This document shows, piece after piece, positions 1-9,161 of a stretch of DNA of 64,000 nucleotides. The position numbers and the translations under genes were made by a program. The stretch's first letter is position 1; each line of letters begins with the position of its first letter. The DNA lies in the NCBI RefSeq assembly GCF_014205885.1, contig NZ_JACHFB010000004.1, positions 1 to 64,000 of the forward strand, in the 5' to 3' direction. The DNA comes from Borreliella californiensis. Lineage in GTDB: Bacteria; Spirochaetota; Spirochaetia; Borreliales; Borreliaceae. The notes beneath the pieces were generated by a model. The model was not told where the DNA came from, searched no databases, and saw only the letters and a program-made list of their open reading frames with translations.

Positions 1-246
1 TCAAGCAATAAATCTAAAGAGACAAGTCGTGATTTAAGTATAAATGAGCGAATAACAAAAGAACTTGCAGAAGTTGAGGAGCGAGAGCGTGTTGAGAAAT
101 AATTGTTACTAGAAGCTGATCGTATAAATGAAATTGATACACTTGCAAAAGCGCATCTTAGCAGCCATTTCAATAAAGAAGCACTGCTTGCAAAGGGGTA
201 CACTCTAAAAGATATTATGCAAGCACAACGTAGAGAACTTATATGA
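1..246 (+). pseudogene. 3' part of a cp32 virion gene, DUF1357-like, with in-frame stop
   Basis: Frame 1 is open from the window edge to a TGA at 244, apart from one TAA at 100-102. The translation ends in KGYTLKDIMQAQRRELI and is rich in charged helix (NERITKELAEVEERERVEK before the stop). I recall this as the C-terminal part of the cp32 DUF1357 family, a late gene near the capsid genes. The stop codon looks like a CAA-to-TAA change. The terminal TGA overlaps the ATG of the next gene at 243, the tight packing usual in the cp32 late operon. Confidence 0.5.
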
Positions 247-571
247 AAGTAAAGTATAAACTTGATCTTAAAAACTATCTCTACTTAAACATAGGCTCTC
301 AAATTAGGGACATATATTCTAGGATTATTTCAAATAACTATTCTGATATGGGAATTAGCTTTGAATATCAAGACTTTTTTGCTCCAGTTAATGAAGTAAA
401 AGAGATTAAGTTTATGGAAATTAAAGTTTGTGTTAAAGATGTAGACACTGAAAGTATTTCAAAAATCAGTGATAGCGATTTTCAAACAAATAAAAAGATA
501 TTGCCATTAATGATGACACAATGCTACTTTTCAATACTACAGATAGATTGCTTATTGATATTGATAGTTAA
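243..571 (+). pseudogene. Small cp32 late-operon protein, frameshifted near its end
   Basis: ATG at 243 overlaps the stop of the preceding gene. The frame starting MKVKYKLDLKNYLYL stays open to 590, but from about 490-505 a different frame carries the expected continuation (DIAINDDTMLLFNTTDRLL then a TAA at 569-571), just before the ATG of the next gene at 577. A one-base indel in the A-rich stretch near 495 explains this. Product unknown beyond membership of the cp32 virion operon; no signal peptide or membrane segment is visible. Confidence 0.5.
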
Positions 572-576
572 CAAAC

Positions 577-1137
577 ATGAAAATACCTAATTTTTTTCAA
601 AAATACCGAAATTCATAAATTTATACGTACAGAAACAGAATATGCACAAGCACTACTTAATGAGCTTAAGTTTCTTAATTCCAACTTCATATCCATTAAT
701 GCAAAAGAAAATATAAAATTAAGATATATTACAATATGAATATCTCAAGCTCTATCTATTTTTTATTCAAAAACTCAAACTTTACAAAGCATTACAAGTA
801 ATATTAATAGTGTTATTTTTGCTTTAAGTCATATTGGCACTGATAAGTTATTTAGACTAATTTTCAAGGCCTTTTTAAATGTAGACATTGAAGTTAGCAC
901 TCCTGAAGCTGGTGTTATTGACATCTCCCTAAAAGGGGTAATAAAAACAAACTTTACTAAATTTATTTCCCCTAGCACTGAAAAAGGAAAACGGCTTAAA
1001 AAGATTCTAATTAGAGAAAAAAACCCGGGATGCGCTGCATCTAAAAAGGCTTTGGTATTTAACTCACTTCCTAAGGGCTATGATCATTCAATTTATGCTT
1101 TTATAAAGGGAATTATTCCTATTGGTAGAGTTCTCAT
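577..1137 (+). pseudogene. DUF735-family cp32 gene, frameshifted, with stop, 3' truncated
   Basis: Starts MKIPNFF at 577. An extra T in the following T-run shifts the frame; the correct frame then gives KNTEIHKFIRTETEYAQ and continues for about 180 residues, including STPEAGVIDISLKGVIK and YDHSIYAFIKGIIPIGRV. A TGA near 737 sits where a Trp codon (WISQALSIF) is expected. I recognise this as the cp32 DUF735 family, a late-operon protein of unknown role. The match ends at about 1125-1140, where the sequence becomes the antisense of the large terminase, so this is a rearrangement junction. Dead gene. Confidence 0.7.
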
Positions 1138-1944
1138 TATTTGTGTAAAAATTGAATCGCTGCTTGCTATCCATTCACCTAATAACACTCTTGCTTTATA
1201 TGCTGGTATATCTTTATATAATTTTTCTTGAGTTTCGATAAATTCTTTACTAAGTAGAACATTATCATAAGTTGCAAACTTATATGTCTTAAAAGTCGCT
1301 ATATTATCAATATAATCGGTTTTAAAATAGTGCTCTGGATGGTCCAGATTAGTATCAAAAATAATAGTTTCTTGTCCACACCCAAGTCTTTTTAAGACTT
1401 CCTCTAAAGTTTGCTTGTGTAAAGTAGTGGCTTCATTAACAAAAATAAGTGCCGAATTACTACCCCTAAATCTTTCAAAATCACTTACCTTATCTCCTCC
1501 ATATAAATTAATACGCAGTGAATCAATCAGAATATATGAATTATTTGTATGTCTTGGGATATAAGGAACTTTAAGAAGTTTGCATAGCTTTTCAAATTGT
1601 CCTAAAACATTAACTTCAACTGAACGCTGCGAATTACCCATAATGAAATTATTAGTATCACTAGAGTATAGCTTCTTATTTTTAATTAAACTTTTAAGAA
1701 AAAGATAACATGCAAGATACGTTTTGCCGCTAGCTATACCGCCACTAAGTATAATCTTCTTTTCATTATTCTTTTGAATACTTTTTATCACATTCTTTTG
1801 TTTTAAAGTTAAATGCTTATCTTCAAATCGATCAAAATTAACCGTAGAGCTTGTAGGCTTTAAAAATTTAGATATGTTAACTTCAAACTGATTTTTATAT
1901 TGCTTTTGAAGTGTTGTAAAAAATTTTGTTTGATATAAGTTCAC
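1093..1944 (-). pseudogene. cp32 terminase large subunit, C-terminally truncated and chimeric
   Basis: PBSX-type terminase ATPase that would power packaging of the cp32 prophage genome. Walker A is GGIASGKT at residues 68-75 and Walker B is IFVNE at 167-171; DTNLDHPEHYF follows. The frame leaves terminase after IASSDSIFTQI (about residue 270), and its last 14 codons are the antisense of the inverted DUF735 gene. Family members are about 450 residues, so the whole C-terminal nuclease domain is missing. ATG at 1944 overlaps the stop of the upstream 92-residue gene by four bases. It may still be translated, but cannot cut DNA. Confidence 0.8.
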
Positions 1945-2219
1945 TTGTGCCCTTTACTATTTTTGTAGTTGCTTTTGCTTTCAGCTTCATTAACAGTAGC
2001 AAGTCTTTTCATACATTCATAGTAAAGCTCCATTTTCCTTATTGAATACTCCTTTACAAGGTCATTAAGCTCACTTTTTAAAGATTCAATATTTTCATTC
2101 ACACAATTTGCATTTTTTTTATCACATTCTTTAGATAAAGAATCAATTTTACATTTTAAATCTTCTATTTTGGAAAGCACACTAGCAAGCTCAACACTAG
2201 AGGTATTGATTGAATTCAC
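1941..2219 (-). CDS. 92-residue cp32 protein between small and large terminase genes
   Basis: Intact frame starting MNSINTSSVELASVL, almost entirely predicted coiled coil (repeating LKCKIDSLSKECDKK and IESLKSELNDLVKEY stretches). Its start overlaps the end of the small-terminase relic and its stop overlaps the terminase start (ATGA), so translation was coupled in the packaging operon. Function unknown; a terminase-associated structural or regulatory role is only inferred from position. Since both partner genes are broken it is probably no longer useful. Confidence 0.6.
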   Translation of the reverse strand: MNSINTSSVELASVLSKIEDLKCKIDSLSKECDKKNANCVNENIESLKSELNDLVKEYSIRKMELYYECMKRLATVNEAESKSNYKNSKGHK

Positions 2220-2508
2220 GTATAAATCCTAATTCTAAATTAGCGCGCTCTAAATCTAATTCCCCCCTAATTTTCCTAGCTTTAACTTCTGATTTAAAAG
2301 TTTGTGCTAAAAGATGTTCAAAAGTATCTTCACTAATTGTTACTCTAGATCACTCGTTTATATAAGTTTCTCCTCTTTCCCATTTTTGTCTCATTTTCCA
2401 TACATTTACTTTAAAAACTCCCAATTTAACCGCTATTTCTCTATAATCTAACGATTCTTCTCTAAAATATACAGCATAATCATCAAAAGACCTTTTGGCT
2501 CTTTTCAA
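2197..2508 (-). pseudogene. DUF603 / small-terminase-like cp32 gene with in-frame stop
   Basis: TTG start at 2508 preceded by AGGAG at suitable spacing. Translation KRAKRSFDDYAVYFREESLD, then REIAVKLGVFKVNVWKMRQKW, is a helix-turn-helix of the kind used by phage small terminases to recognise DNA. A TGA at 2350-2352 interrupts it after GETYINE; the frame then continues SRVTISEDTFEHLLAQTFKSE to a TAG at 2197. I recognise the DUF603 family of cp32. First gene of the packaging operon (this gene, the 92-residue gene, terminase large). Confidence 0.7.
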
Positions 2509-2651
2509 AAGAATTCTCCTAAATTAACAAAATTAACAAATTGTTACTCTAAACAGTAAAGCAATTTATTATTTGTTAACATAAACTGCTAATTTTTTAA
2601 TATCCATTAACCGCCGATCTATCTTTACAAGATTTATTAAAAATGAACAAT

Positions 2652-2685
2652 AAAAAATAAGACTAATAAACTAGTCTTATTTTTT
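2652..2685. terminator. Bidirectional hairpin terminator
   Basis: A 14-bp perfect stem, AAAAAATAAGACTA paired with TAGTCTTATTTTTT, around a 6-base loop, with T runs on both strands. It lies just past the 3' end of the exported-protein relic ending at 2705. The core GACTA/TAGTC recurs in the hairpins at 3467 and 4152. Confidence 0.75.
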
Positions 2686-2704
2686 ATAATTTATGCTTCT
2701 AAAA

Positions 2705-3439
2705 TTATTTATTGCAATTTTTCAGCTTATATTTGTTAATAATATAACTTTTAAGCCATTCTTCAATCTTTTTAGTTTCTTAATTAAAATTATGTTCATA
2801 CATATCATATAAATCTTGAAAGTTACTAAGTCTAATACCGAAAGCCTCATTTATTTTTTGATTATCAATATTCTTACTTTTAAAACCCTGCTTGAAAATA
2901 TTTTTTTTTAAAAAATTAGATCTCTAATTTTCTTTTAAAGCTAGCAATTTATTGCTTTCTACAATCCATTGATTACTTATTGACTTCATAATGGGATCTT
3001 CTTTATCAAAAGAATAACTAATAATCATATTTTTTATGTTGTTAGTTTTTTAAAATACTTCTTTTTTTAAAAAAAAGAGCAATCTTTGCCCCTTTTTTAG
3101 GGCTCTACACCCAAATGCCAACCCATTAATGCCTTCAAACATTAACATATCCTTTTTTCTTGCTTTAGTTTTCTTAGTATTGTTAATAGCGTCACCAATA
3201 GCAGTCCCAAATATATACATTAAGTTAAAAACATTTTTATCGGCCGATGCAATAACATATGCAATCTCATTTTCATTTTTTTCATTTCTTAATTCCCAAT
3301 ACGCACTATTTTATTGCAGTTTAAAATCTTCAAAATTAATATCATCCTCGTTACCATTAATGAGTCCTCTCAAAAATTCGCTAGCATTTAAAGAAAATAA
3401 AGCAAATAACAAATATAAAATGATATAAATTCTTTTCAT
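2705..3439 (-). pseudogene. Decayed exported protein gene
   Basis: ATG at 3439 begins MKRIYIILYLLFALFSLNAS, a clear signal peptide without a lipobox cysteine, then EFLRGLINGNEDDINFEDF, a TAA at 3311-3313, and AFGCRALKKGQRLLFFF where a T/A run shifts the frame. A third segment (NIDNQKINEAFGIRLSNFQ to KLKNCNK) ends at 2705 and has another stop. An intact product would have been about 240 residues, periplasmic or surface exposed. I do not recognise the family with certainty. It sits in the erp-downstream slot together with the bapA-like gene. Confidence 0.55.
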
Positions 3440-3466
3440 TTATCATAATTCTCCAATATTAATAAG

Positions 3467-3495
3467 ATAACAAGACTAGTTGCTAGTCTTGTTAT
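3467..3495. terminator. Hairpin terminator, GACTAG type
   Basis: Thirteen-bp perfect stem ATAACAAGACTAG / CTAGTCTTGTTAT with a 3-base loop, between the bapA-like gene (ends 3594) and the start of the next relic (3439). It resembles the hairpins at 2652 and 4152, as if each gene of this cluster carries its own copy. Confidence 0.6.
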
Positions 3496-3593
3496 TCATA
3501 ATTTATGCTTATAAAAACCATTTATTTTATTTCGAAATCTTTTTTAGCTTTTCTTTAAGAAAAGCGTATAAGATTCTTTTTTCAAATTAAAAT

Positions 3594-4103
3594 CTAATTT
3601 TTGGGCAAATCCGCCAAAATTTGTTTTAAAATTTGTTTAACTGTATTTGCTTTATCTTCAGAATAATCTTTTTTAAAATTATTTCTGGCATTATCTCCAT
3701 ATTTCTCAGCATAATCAATTTTATCCGAATTTAGTTGTATCAAATAATTGAAAATCGAATCTGGATAACCACCTATAAGTCTAATCATATCCTCAGACAG
3801 GAAAATACTATCAGTACTTATCTTAATTTTTATAAGATATTCAATAACCTCAAGAGCATCTAAAAAAACCCTTTTTTCTTTAATTCCAATTTTTCTTAAA
3901 TCTCCTCTAATTCTAGGAGCATCGGAAAAAACATGACTTTTTTCATACTCATTTTTAAAATCATAATTATCTAGTCTTTTATTTATTAAATTAAAATCTT
4001 CTTCAGAAAAAGCTCTTTTGGTTTCTATATAATTTTCTTCTATATTTGCACTTAAACTTACTACAAATAAAAACAAAAATATTAACAGATTAATTTTTTT
4101 CAT
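3594..4103 (-). CDS. bapA: BapA/EppA-like exported protein
   Basis: Intact 169-residue protein. MKKINLLIFLFLFVVSLSA is a signal peptide with a likely signal peptidase I site (SLSA-N, about residue 19) and no lipobox cysteine, so it is secreted rather than lipidated. The rest is helical and charged (NLINKRLDNYDFKNEYEKS and VKQILKQILADLPKN at the C-terminus). Size, leader type and position immediately downstream of an erp gene fit BapA of cp32 plasmids and its paralogue EppA of cp9; function of that family is unknown. AGAGGGAT precedes the ATG. A degraded relative lies at 23337-23875. The symbol is a family call from memory. Confidence 0.6.
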   Translation of the reverse strand: MKKINLLIFLFLFVVSLSANIEENYIETKRAFSEEDFNLINKRLDNYDFKNEYEKSHVFSDAPRIRGDLRKIGIKEKRVFLDALEVIEYLIKIKISTDSIFLSEDMIRLIGGYPDSIFNYLIQLNSDKIDYAEKYGDNARNNFKKDYSEDKANTVKQILKQILADLPKN

Positions 4104-4151
4104 ATCCCTCTTCCTAGCTTTATTGCCTAAATTTCAACAATGTAAATGCGA

Positions 4152-4188
4152 ATAAACAATAAGACTTGTTGTTAGTCTTGTTGTTTAT
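4152..4188. terminator. Imperfect hairpin between erp relic and bapA-like gene
   Basis: Stem ATAAACAA..AAGACT pairs with AGTCTT..TTGTTTAT with one bulge, loop around 4168-4171. Third member of the GACT/AGTC hairpin series in this cluster; could attenuate transcription between erp and the downstream gene. Confidence 0.5.
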
Positions 4189-4275
4189 AATTTTTACTAC
4201 CAAAAACCATTTTTTATTATTTTTATCTTCTGAATTTTGAGGCTCTGTTAGCTTTTCAAGCTCTTCTTTAATATT

Positions 4276-4858
4276 TTAAAGCGCATCATCTATAACTTTT
4301 TTTGCAAACTTATCAGTATCAGTACTATCATTAGCAGAATAACTTCCATTTACACCTAATTTTTTAGCATATAGAAAAGCTTCTCGTCCAATCTTGCCTT
4401 GATTTTTAACTTTATCAGTATTTTCAGTTACTGATTCAACTTGTCTTTTTTTAAACTCTTCCAATTTCTGTTTAGCCTCTTCTAATTCTTTTTTTCTATC
4501 CTCTTTTGTCTTTTTTGAGCTATCTTTAAGCTCCTTTAATTCTTCCTTCTATCTTTTCTTCAAGACCTTTCTCTTTTAATCCTAGATCTTCAAAAACACC
4601 TTGAGCCACTTGCTCTTCAGCTTGTACTTGTGGTCTATCGACTTGCATTAATTCTTCAACTTTTGAATAAGCTTCTGATCCAAGCTTTTTTAAACCGCCA
4701 ACCAACTCTTCTTTTTTTGTATCTAAAAATCCCTTAACTTTTCCTTTTAAATCTTGTTCTAAACTTTTTTTTACATCTTCACCACTTGCGTAATTCTTAC
4801 AAGAAATTATAATCACAAAAACAACACAAATAGCAAACATTTTCCTTTTCTTATTCAT
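4276..4858 (-). pseudogene. erp: erp lipoprotein gene, OspF-like, frameshifted
   Basis: ATG at 4858 (MNKKRKMFAI, the start conserved in Erp proteins) rather than the upstream one at 4900; leader ends VIIISC with lipobox Cys20, followed by KNYASGEDVKKS. OspF-type features: DLKGKVKGFLDTKKEE, and after a one-base indel near 4550 the frame resumes at KELKDSSKKTKEDRKKELEEA, then QGKIGREAFLYAKKLG and VIDDAL. A TAA replaces the Lys codon after DDAL. Erp proteins are surface lipoproteins that bind host factor H, plasminogen or glycans; this copy cannot make a full one. Confidence 0.8.
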
Positions 4859-5035
4859 AAGATACTCCATAAGTCTTAAGCTTAACGCAACACCTAACAA
4901 TTACAATCTTTTTAAAGATTTAAATATTTGATTTTGTTACATTTTAAATTATATATTAACAAAACTCAAATGTAATTTGAACCAACTCTTAAAAATCTCT
5001 CCATTGCAAATGGCCTACTCACTACAAAAGATTAT
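4859..5035 (-). promoter_or_regulatory. erp promoter/operator region
   Basis: The stretch upstream of the erp start reads, towards the gene, CATTTGCAATGGAGAGATTT, then CAAATTACATTTGAGTTTTG, then ATTTAAATCTTTAAAAAGAT and a purine-rich site before the ATG. This matches the highly conserved DNA 5' of erp genes that carries the promoter and the operators for BpaB, EbfC and BpuR. It is present although the gene is broken, so transcription may persist. Confidence 0.7.
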
Positions 5036-5324
5036 AAAACACATACAAATTAAATTTCAAAGTCTTTGCTATATGTTAGATAAAGTATACTTTTCTTAAG
5101 TATACTCCTTAGAAATTGCCACTTCTGCTTATTATAGCTACCATAAAACCCAAATTTCGCTTGCAACAAGAACCTCCGCAATTTGACTAAAATTTTCGAT
5201 TTTTGTTAAAAAATAAATTACAATTTATATCTATTTTTATTACTTTTACTTAATTTAAAAGTAACACTTATAAGTAACTTGTCTTATAGACATTAATAAT
5301 TATTTTAATTTAAATAATATCAGT
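5036..5324. other. AT-rich spacer, no gene seen
   Basis: No frame, hairpin or recognisable relic longer than a few codons. It separates the divergent erp promoter and the integrase relic. Confidence 0.5.
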
Positions 5325-6050
5325 ATAGATTTCATACTCAAAAAACCATAAGATTATCAAAATCTTGCAAATGAAAACAAAATTCTTAAAAATTCACTCA
5401 AAAGTTCAACTAAACTTAAAAAAGAATCTTTAAAACTAACTCCTAAATTTTATTTGCCCCCAAAAATTAGCAACATAATTAAAAAATGTATCAAAACTCT
5501 AACACAAACTGATCCAATATCTGGTTGGTTTCTACATCTACTGACAATAAGCGGATGCGGGGACACTGAAATGCAAGATATTACCCCATTATTCAATAAA
5601 ACTGGAGAGACTTTATACAATATAAAAGTAAATATCAAAAAAAAGAAATGTTGCTTGTATTAGAAGAAATTGTCATAAGCTCCAAAGAGTTTGAAGCTAT
5701 CCAAACGACACACAAAAATCATTTTAATTAGAAAAATCTTGATACAAGACGCACTTATTTTTTTAAAAAATCCAAACATAAGTTTAAAGATAATCAAATT
5801 AGCATTATACATATTTCTTTCTAATAAATTTAAAAATCTTCTTAAAGAATCAGGATTTCGTGCAAATAAATCACTTCACTTATGTAGAAATTTATTTATT
5901 TCAAATTTAAAATCTAATGGATACAATTCTTTCCAAATTAAAGAACTTATGAAATATTCTTCAACTTCCGAAATTGACAATATCTATGGACTCTCTGCTG
6001 CAAACAAAATTCAAGCTTATGAAAGTATTAAAAATACCCTTAAACTTTAG
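5325..6050 (+). pseudogene. cp32 tyrosine-recombinase-like gene, multiply frameshifted
   Basis: Fragments in two or three frames join into one protein: FYLPPKISNIIKKCIK-like start, then TDPISGWFLHLLTISGCG (the place of the first catalytic Arg box in integrases; here C-G-D rather than R-xx-E), a frameshifted middle around 5640-5760, and finally SLHLCRNLFISNLKSNGYN followed by FQIKELMKYSSTSEIDNIYG. The H-xx-R and late Y-G pattern with an I..L..Y/HSS block resembles the C-terminal half of tyrosine recombinases. I recall an integrase-like gene at this position in cp32. Not functional as it stands. Confidence 0.65.
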
Positions 6051-6055
6051 TAAAA

Positions 6056-6481
6056 CTACTTTAGTTTAAATATACGCTTTGAAGTTACTTTAAATACTTT
6101 CCCACGAGGTTTTAAATCAAGTGAATCATATAATATTTCTTCATTTTTTGTTGCTATAAAGTGAAATCCATTAACTTTATCGATTTTAACTTCACTTATT
6201 TCAAATTCATTTAAAGCACACAAATAATTTAAAGATTCATATCTCACACTACTTTTAATTCCATAGCAATTAAGTATCATACATAGATTTTTAATAAAAC
6301 AATTACTCTTAATGTATCCAAGTGCTATAAATCTGTAATACACTACATTTATATCATAAGCATTAAATTCAAGTTTCTTAAATACACTTGTATAGTAATG
6401 CAGACACAAAAAGTAACAGCCCCATTTTTGTATTTCTGGACGTAAAGCTTTATTACTTTGTTTTATTTTATTAATAAGCAT
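6056..6481 (-). CDS. DUF261 family cp32 protein
   Basis: Intact 141-residue protein with GGAGG about ten bases upstream of its ATG. The sequence reads QKWGCYFLCLHYY near the N-terminus, FEISEVKIDKVNGFHFIATK in the second half and ILYDSLDLKPRGK near the end. I recognise cp32 DUF261. The order Cys (WGC), His (GFHFIAT), Asp (YDSLD) resembles the layout of papain-like/C39 peptidases, so a protease-like fold is possible but inferred. Its 3' end faces the integrase relic, separated by 5 bases. One of the few undamaged cp32 genes here. Confidence 0.7.
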   Translation of the reverse strand: MLINKIKQSNKALRPEIQKWGCYFLCLHYYTSVFKKLEFNAYDINVVYYRFIALGYIKSNCFIKNLCMILNCYGIKSSVRYESLNYLCALNEFEISEVKIDKVNGFHFIATKNEEILYDSLDLKPRGKVFKVTSKRIFKLK

Positions 6482-6512
6482 TGTTTAAACCTCCGATGTT
6501 AAATTGCTTCTT

Positions 6513-7803
6513 TTAACTTTTCAGTGCTCCCATGTGAATGGGAGCACTGGCGCTATTTGCAAATGCTATATTATTTAGGATAAATACTTTACCACTTATC
6601 GACAATAGTCCCTTAAATCTATCTGATATTGCTCTTTTCTTAGGGTCAAAATTGAACATAAATTCTCCTCTAAACCGATAATTTATCTGATTAATTAGTG
6701 GATATTTATTCGCAATATTGTAAGTTAGCATTTTGATGAAATCTTTAAGAGGCTTTTCTCTTTTTTTATTTTCGTTTTGAATTCTATTTAATTCTTCTTG
6801 TAGACTATCAATCTTCATTAAATCACACGCAAGATTTTTAGCAATTTGATCATCCTTAATTTCAAGGTCTACGCAATCAACATATCCTACAAATTCGCTT
6901 GCCCAATCAAACTCAACTCCAGATTATATTGATTACTCTTTTCTACTAAATCTTCAACAAGCTTTATAAACGTATCTTTGTTAAAATTATGTGTCATTAA
7001 ATATTCGTCTCTATAGTTACTAAAAATATCGTTTCTCAAATTGAAAACTTCCATTTCGCATTTCTCAACAAATTCAAGCACTTTTGATATTAAAGCCTCA
7101 TTTCTCTTTATTCTGCAGTTAACTGGTGCGGCGTCGATTAAAAAGAATAAATTACAATGCTCAAGAGCAGTACATGCTAGCTGCATTTGTGCTTGCACAT
7201 AGTATTTGAAAAAATATTTACTACTTAAAAAGTACCATTTTTGTTGTACTCCGCAATAGCACTACTCATATAATTAGAATCACTACTCTTAATCTATAAA
7301 AGTTCTAAATCTCCAGCATTATTAATAAACCATCCATCAATTGTTGAGCAAACTAAAGTTTCTGCACTACCCATTTTTTTGAAATAATTATACTTATCAA
7401 CACCATTAGCATATTTGTTTTTGTACAAAACAGAAATATTATCTCCTTGTGATTTAACAAATTCTCTAAATCCTAAATTTTCTAACTCTTTGCCCTTGAG
7501 CATATATAAATTCTCTTCAAAAGGCCTGCTAATACCAAAATATTTAAGCACTCTATTCATCATTAAGTCTTTTAGCCCTGCACCACCAATAAGAATACTA
7601 CCTACTTCACTAGCACCGCATTTATCAAGCTTGCTTCTTTGTACGCTAAAATCAATATTGCGATTAAATCTAAAGCATTCTTGGCTGCTTATTCCTGGTA
7701 TTTTTTTGCCTATCTTGCTTAACTTACTTTTTTCTTTAATGGAAGAAGATTTTTCCTCAAATATTTTACAACCAGTAAAACTTTGTTGATTAACACTTAT
7801 CAT
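6513..7803 (-). pseudogene. DUF244/YqaJ-like exonuclease gene, broken
   Basis: RBS AAGGAGATCTCAAA then ATG at 7803. Three open pieces form one nuclease: 7803-7294, about 7290-6887 and 6887-6513. YqaJ-type features are GASEVGSILIGGAG, then DGWFINNAGDLELL, and VQAQMQLACTALEHCNLFFL later. The predicted active-site motif E-I-K reads stop-I-K: a TAG at 7294-7296 replaces the catalytic Glu codon. Frameshifts near 7215 and near 6915 add further damage. An intact enzyme would be a PD-(D/E)XK exonuclease that pairs with the ERF annealing protein in phage recombination; both are dead here. Confidence 0.75.
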
Positions 7804-7910
7804 TTTGAGATCTCCTTAAATATTATTTTGAATATTTTCTTATGGGTTATTATTTTTGTTTGAAACATTTGTCATGTTTTCCTCCTTCATTTTCAATGAA
7901 TATAAATTTT

Positions 7911-8095
7911 TAACAAAAACTATTTTTGCCAACTTTTTTACAAAAATTTTTACAAAAAATTAGGGTTTAGCTAAATCCTCTATTAAAAGAACTTCGCTAA
8001 ACCCTTATATTATTTTTTTGCAAATTAACATATAGGTAGTTCAAATACATGGAAATGTTTTAATAACTACGCTGTTTTTAGTATAGTCTAACTTC
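7911..8095. repeat. Left copy of the inverted repeat flanking the cp32 partition locus
   Basis: This stretch is an imperfect reverse complement of 11755-11943 (shared segments include AACAAAAACTATTTTTG and TAGTATAGTCTAACTT). It contains its own hairpin: GGGTTTAGC at 7963-7971 pairs with GCTAAACCC at 7995-8003. Such repeats flank the variable partition genes of cp32 plasmids and could let the cassette invert or exchange between cp32s. Confidence 0.7.
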
Positions 8096-8252
8096 AAATT
8101 AAAATCAGTTTATATTTGTTAAAATAAAAGAACCTATTTAAATTCTTAAAAATAAAATATTTCTTTTTAAGAATTTAAACTAAGATTATATTATTCTATT
8201 TAAAAAATAAGCTATATACTCCCCCCAATATTTTAAAATATTTTAATCATTC

Positions 8253-8564
8253 TTAATTAAAAAAATACTTATTGAATATAGAGTAAATAATTGGAGCAAG
8301 CGTTATTCCTGCTATTAGCATTACTTGTATTGTCCTATTACTTGCATTAAGTTCATTTTTTAAACTATCTATATCCTTTTGAAAGTTCTTTTCCACATTA
8401 ATTATTTATTGTTCTAAAGAATTCATTTTCTCTTTTAGAACTTCAAAGTTGTAATTGTCATTCTGAAGCAAAACAAAATCTATTACCTCTTCACTAAACC
8501 CCTTATTTAAAAATTCTAACCTTATATTTTCTATCTTAAGAGCATTGTAGGCCAAATTACTCAT
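8253..8564 (-). pseudogene. bdr: Bdr-family gene with in-frame stop (cp32 type)
   Basis: ATG at 8564; MSNLAYNALKIENIRLEF, GFSEEVIDFVLLQNDNYNFE and a C-terminal membrane segment (TIQVMLIAGITLAPIIYSIF). The N-terminal block is diagnostic for Bdr (Borrelia direct repeat) inner-membrane proteins. A TAA at 8406-8408 interrupts after KMNSLEQ, and the usual Asp-Thr-Lys direct repeats are reduced to a short coiled coil. It lies directly 3' of PF49, its normal cp32 position. Confidence 0.75.
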
Positions 8565-8577
8565 AAAATCTCCTTTA

Positions 8578-9102
8578 TTATCCTTTTAATTCTTTATATT
8601 TTTTAAAAAGTTTATTAAGAAAATCTTTTTGATTTGCAAAAATCTCATCCATCATAAAACTTGTAAATTTAGCATGCTTTTTATAAAAATCATAGCTTTC
8701 TTGTTTTTTAAGCTGAAATCTTAGGGGTTTTATCCAATTTTGTTTAGATTTCTTTATTGTTACGCTTTCTTTATTTCTTAGCACAAAAATAGTTTGTCTA
8801 AATCCATTTTGCACTAAAAATTCTTCCTCTATTATCCCCTCTTCTATAGCATTAGCAATTCTTAGATAATCATAGGCTTGAGTTTTTGCCAATTTATAGT
8901 TTTTTGTAAAATCTTCAAAGCTTTTATATCCATCTAATTTGTAATATTCATTATCTTTAATCTCTTTTAAGATTTTCATTGTCTCTAATCTAGAACAAAT
9001 TTCAGATTTAACGTTTATCGTTAATTGAGATTTTAAAGATTTATACCTAACCATAACATCATTATCAGTAGATAAATTTCTTTTATTTAATTGTATATTC
9101 AT
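8578..9102 (-). CDS. PF49 plasmid partition protein (cp32-type locus)
   Basis: 174 residues, start supported by GAGGTG upstream. The conserved PF49 core is visible: YYKLDGYKSFEDFTKNYKLA and TQAYDYLRIANAIEEG, followed by a lysine-rich C-terminal region. PF49 is the last gene of the Borrelia PF57-PF50-PF32-PF49 cassette and is thought to act as the ParB-like partner of the PF32 ATPase, but this has not been shown for every type. Last intact gene of the operon running leftward from 11591; a bdr gene follows after 13 bases. Confidence 0.85.
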   Translation of the reverse strand: MNIQLNKRNLSTDNDVMVRYKSLKSQLTINVKSEICSRLETMKILKEIKDNEYYKLDGYKSFEDFTKNYKLAKTQAYDYLRIANAIEEGIIEEEFLVQNGFRQTIFVLRNKESVTIKKSKQNWIKPLRFQLKKQESYDFYKKHAKFTSFMMDEIFANQKDFLNKLFKKYKELKG

Positions 9103-9123
9103 ATATAAATCACCTCACATTTT

Positions 9124-9137
9124 TTCCGGCACCGGAA
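9124..9137. promoter_or_regulatory. Palindrome between PF32 and PF49 (candidate parS/operator)
   Basis: TTCCGGCACCGGAA, six-bp GC-rich arms with a 2-base loop, in a 59-base gap of otherwise AT-rich sequence, immediately upstream of PF49. The second and third PF49 genes in this plasmid also have a palindrome at the same place but with unrelated sequence. Confidence 0.5.
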
Positions 9138-9161
9138 TTATTTTACTACAAAAAATACCTT

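Noticed and set aside
3129..3428. Plus-strand 99-residue frame
   Set aside because: Antisense shadow of the exported-protein relic on the minus strand, which has a signal peptide and coding character.
7415..7789. Plus-strand 124-residue frame
   Set aside because: Antisense of the DUF244/YqaJ relic; no RBS or family resemblance.
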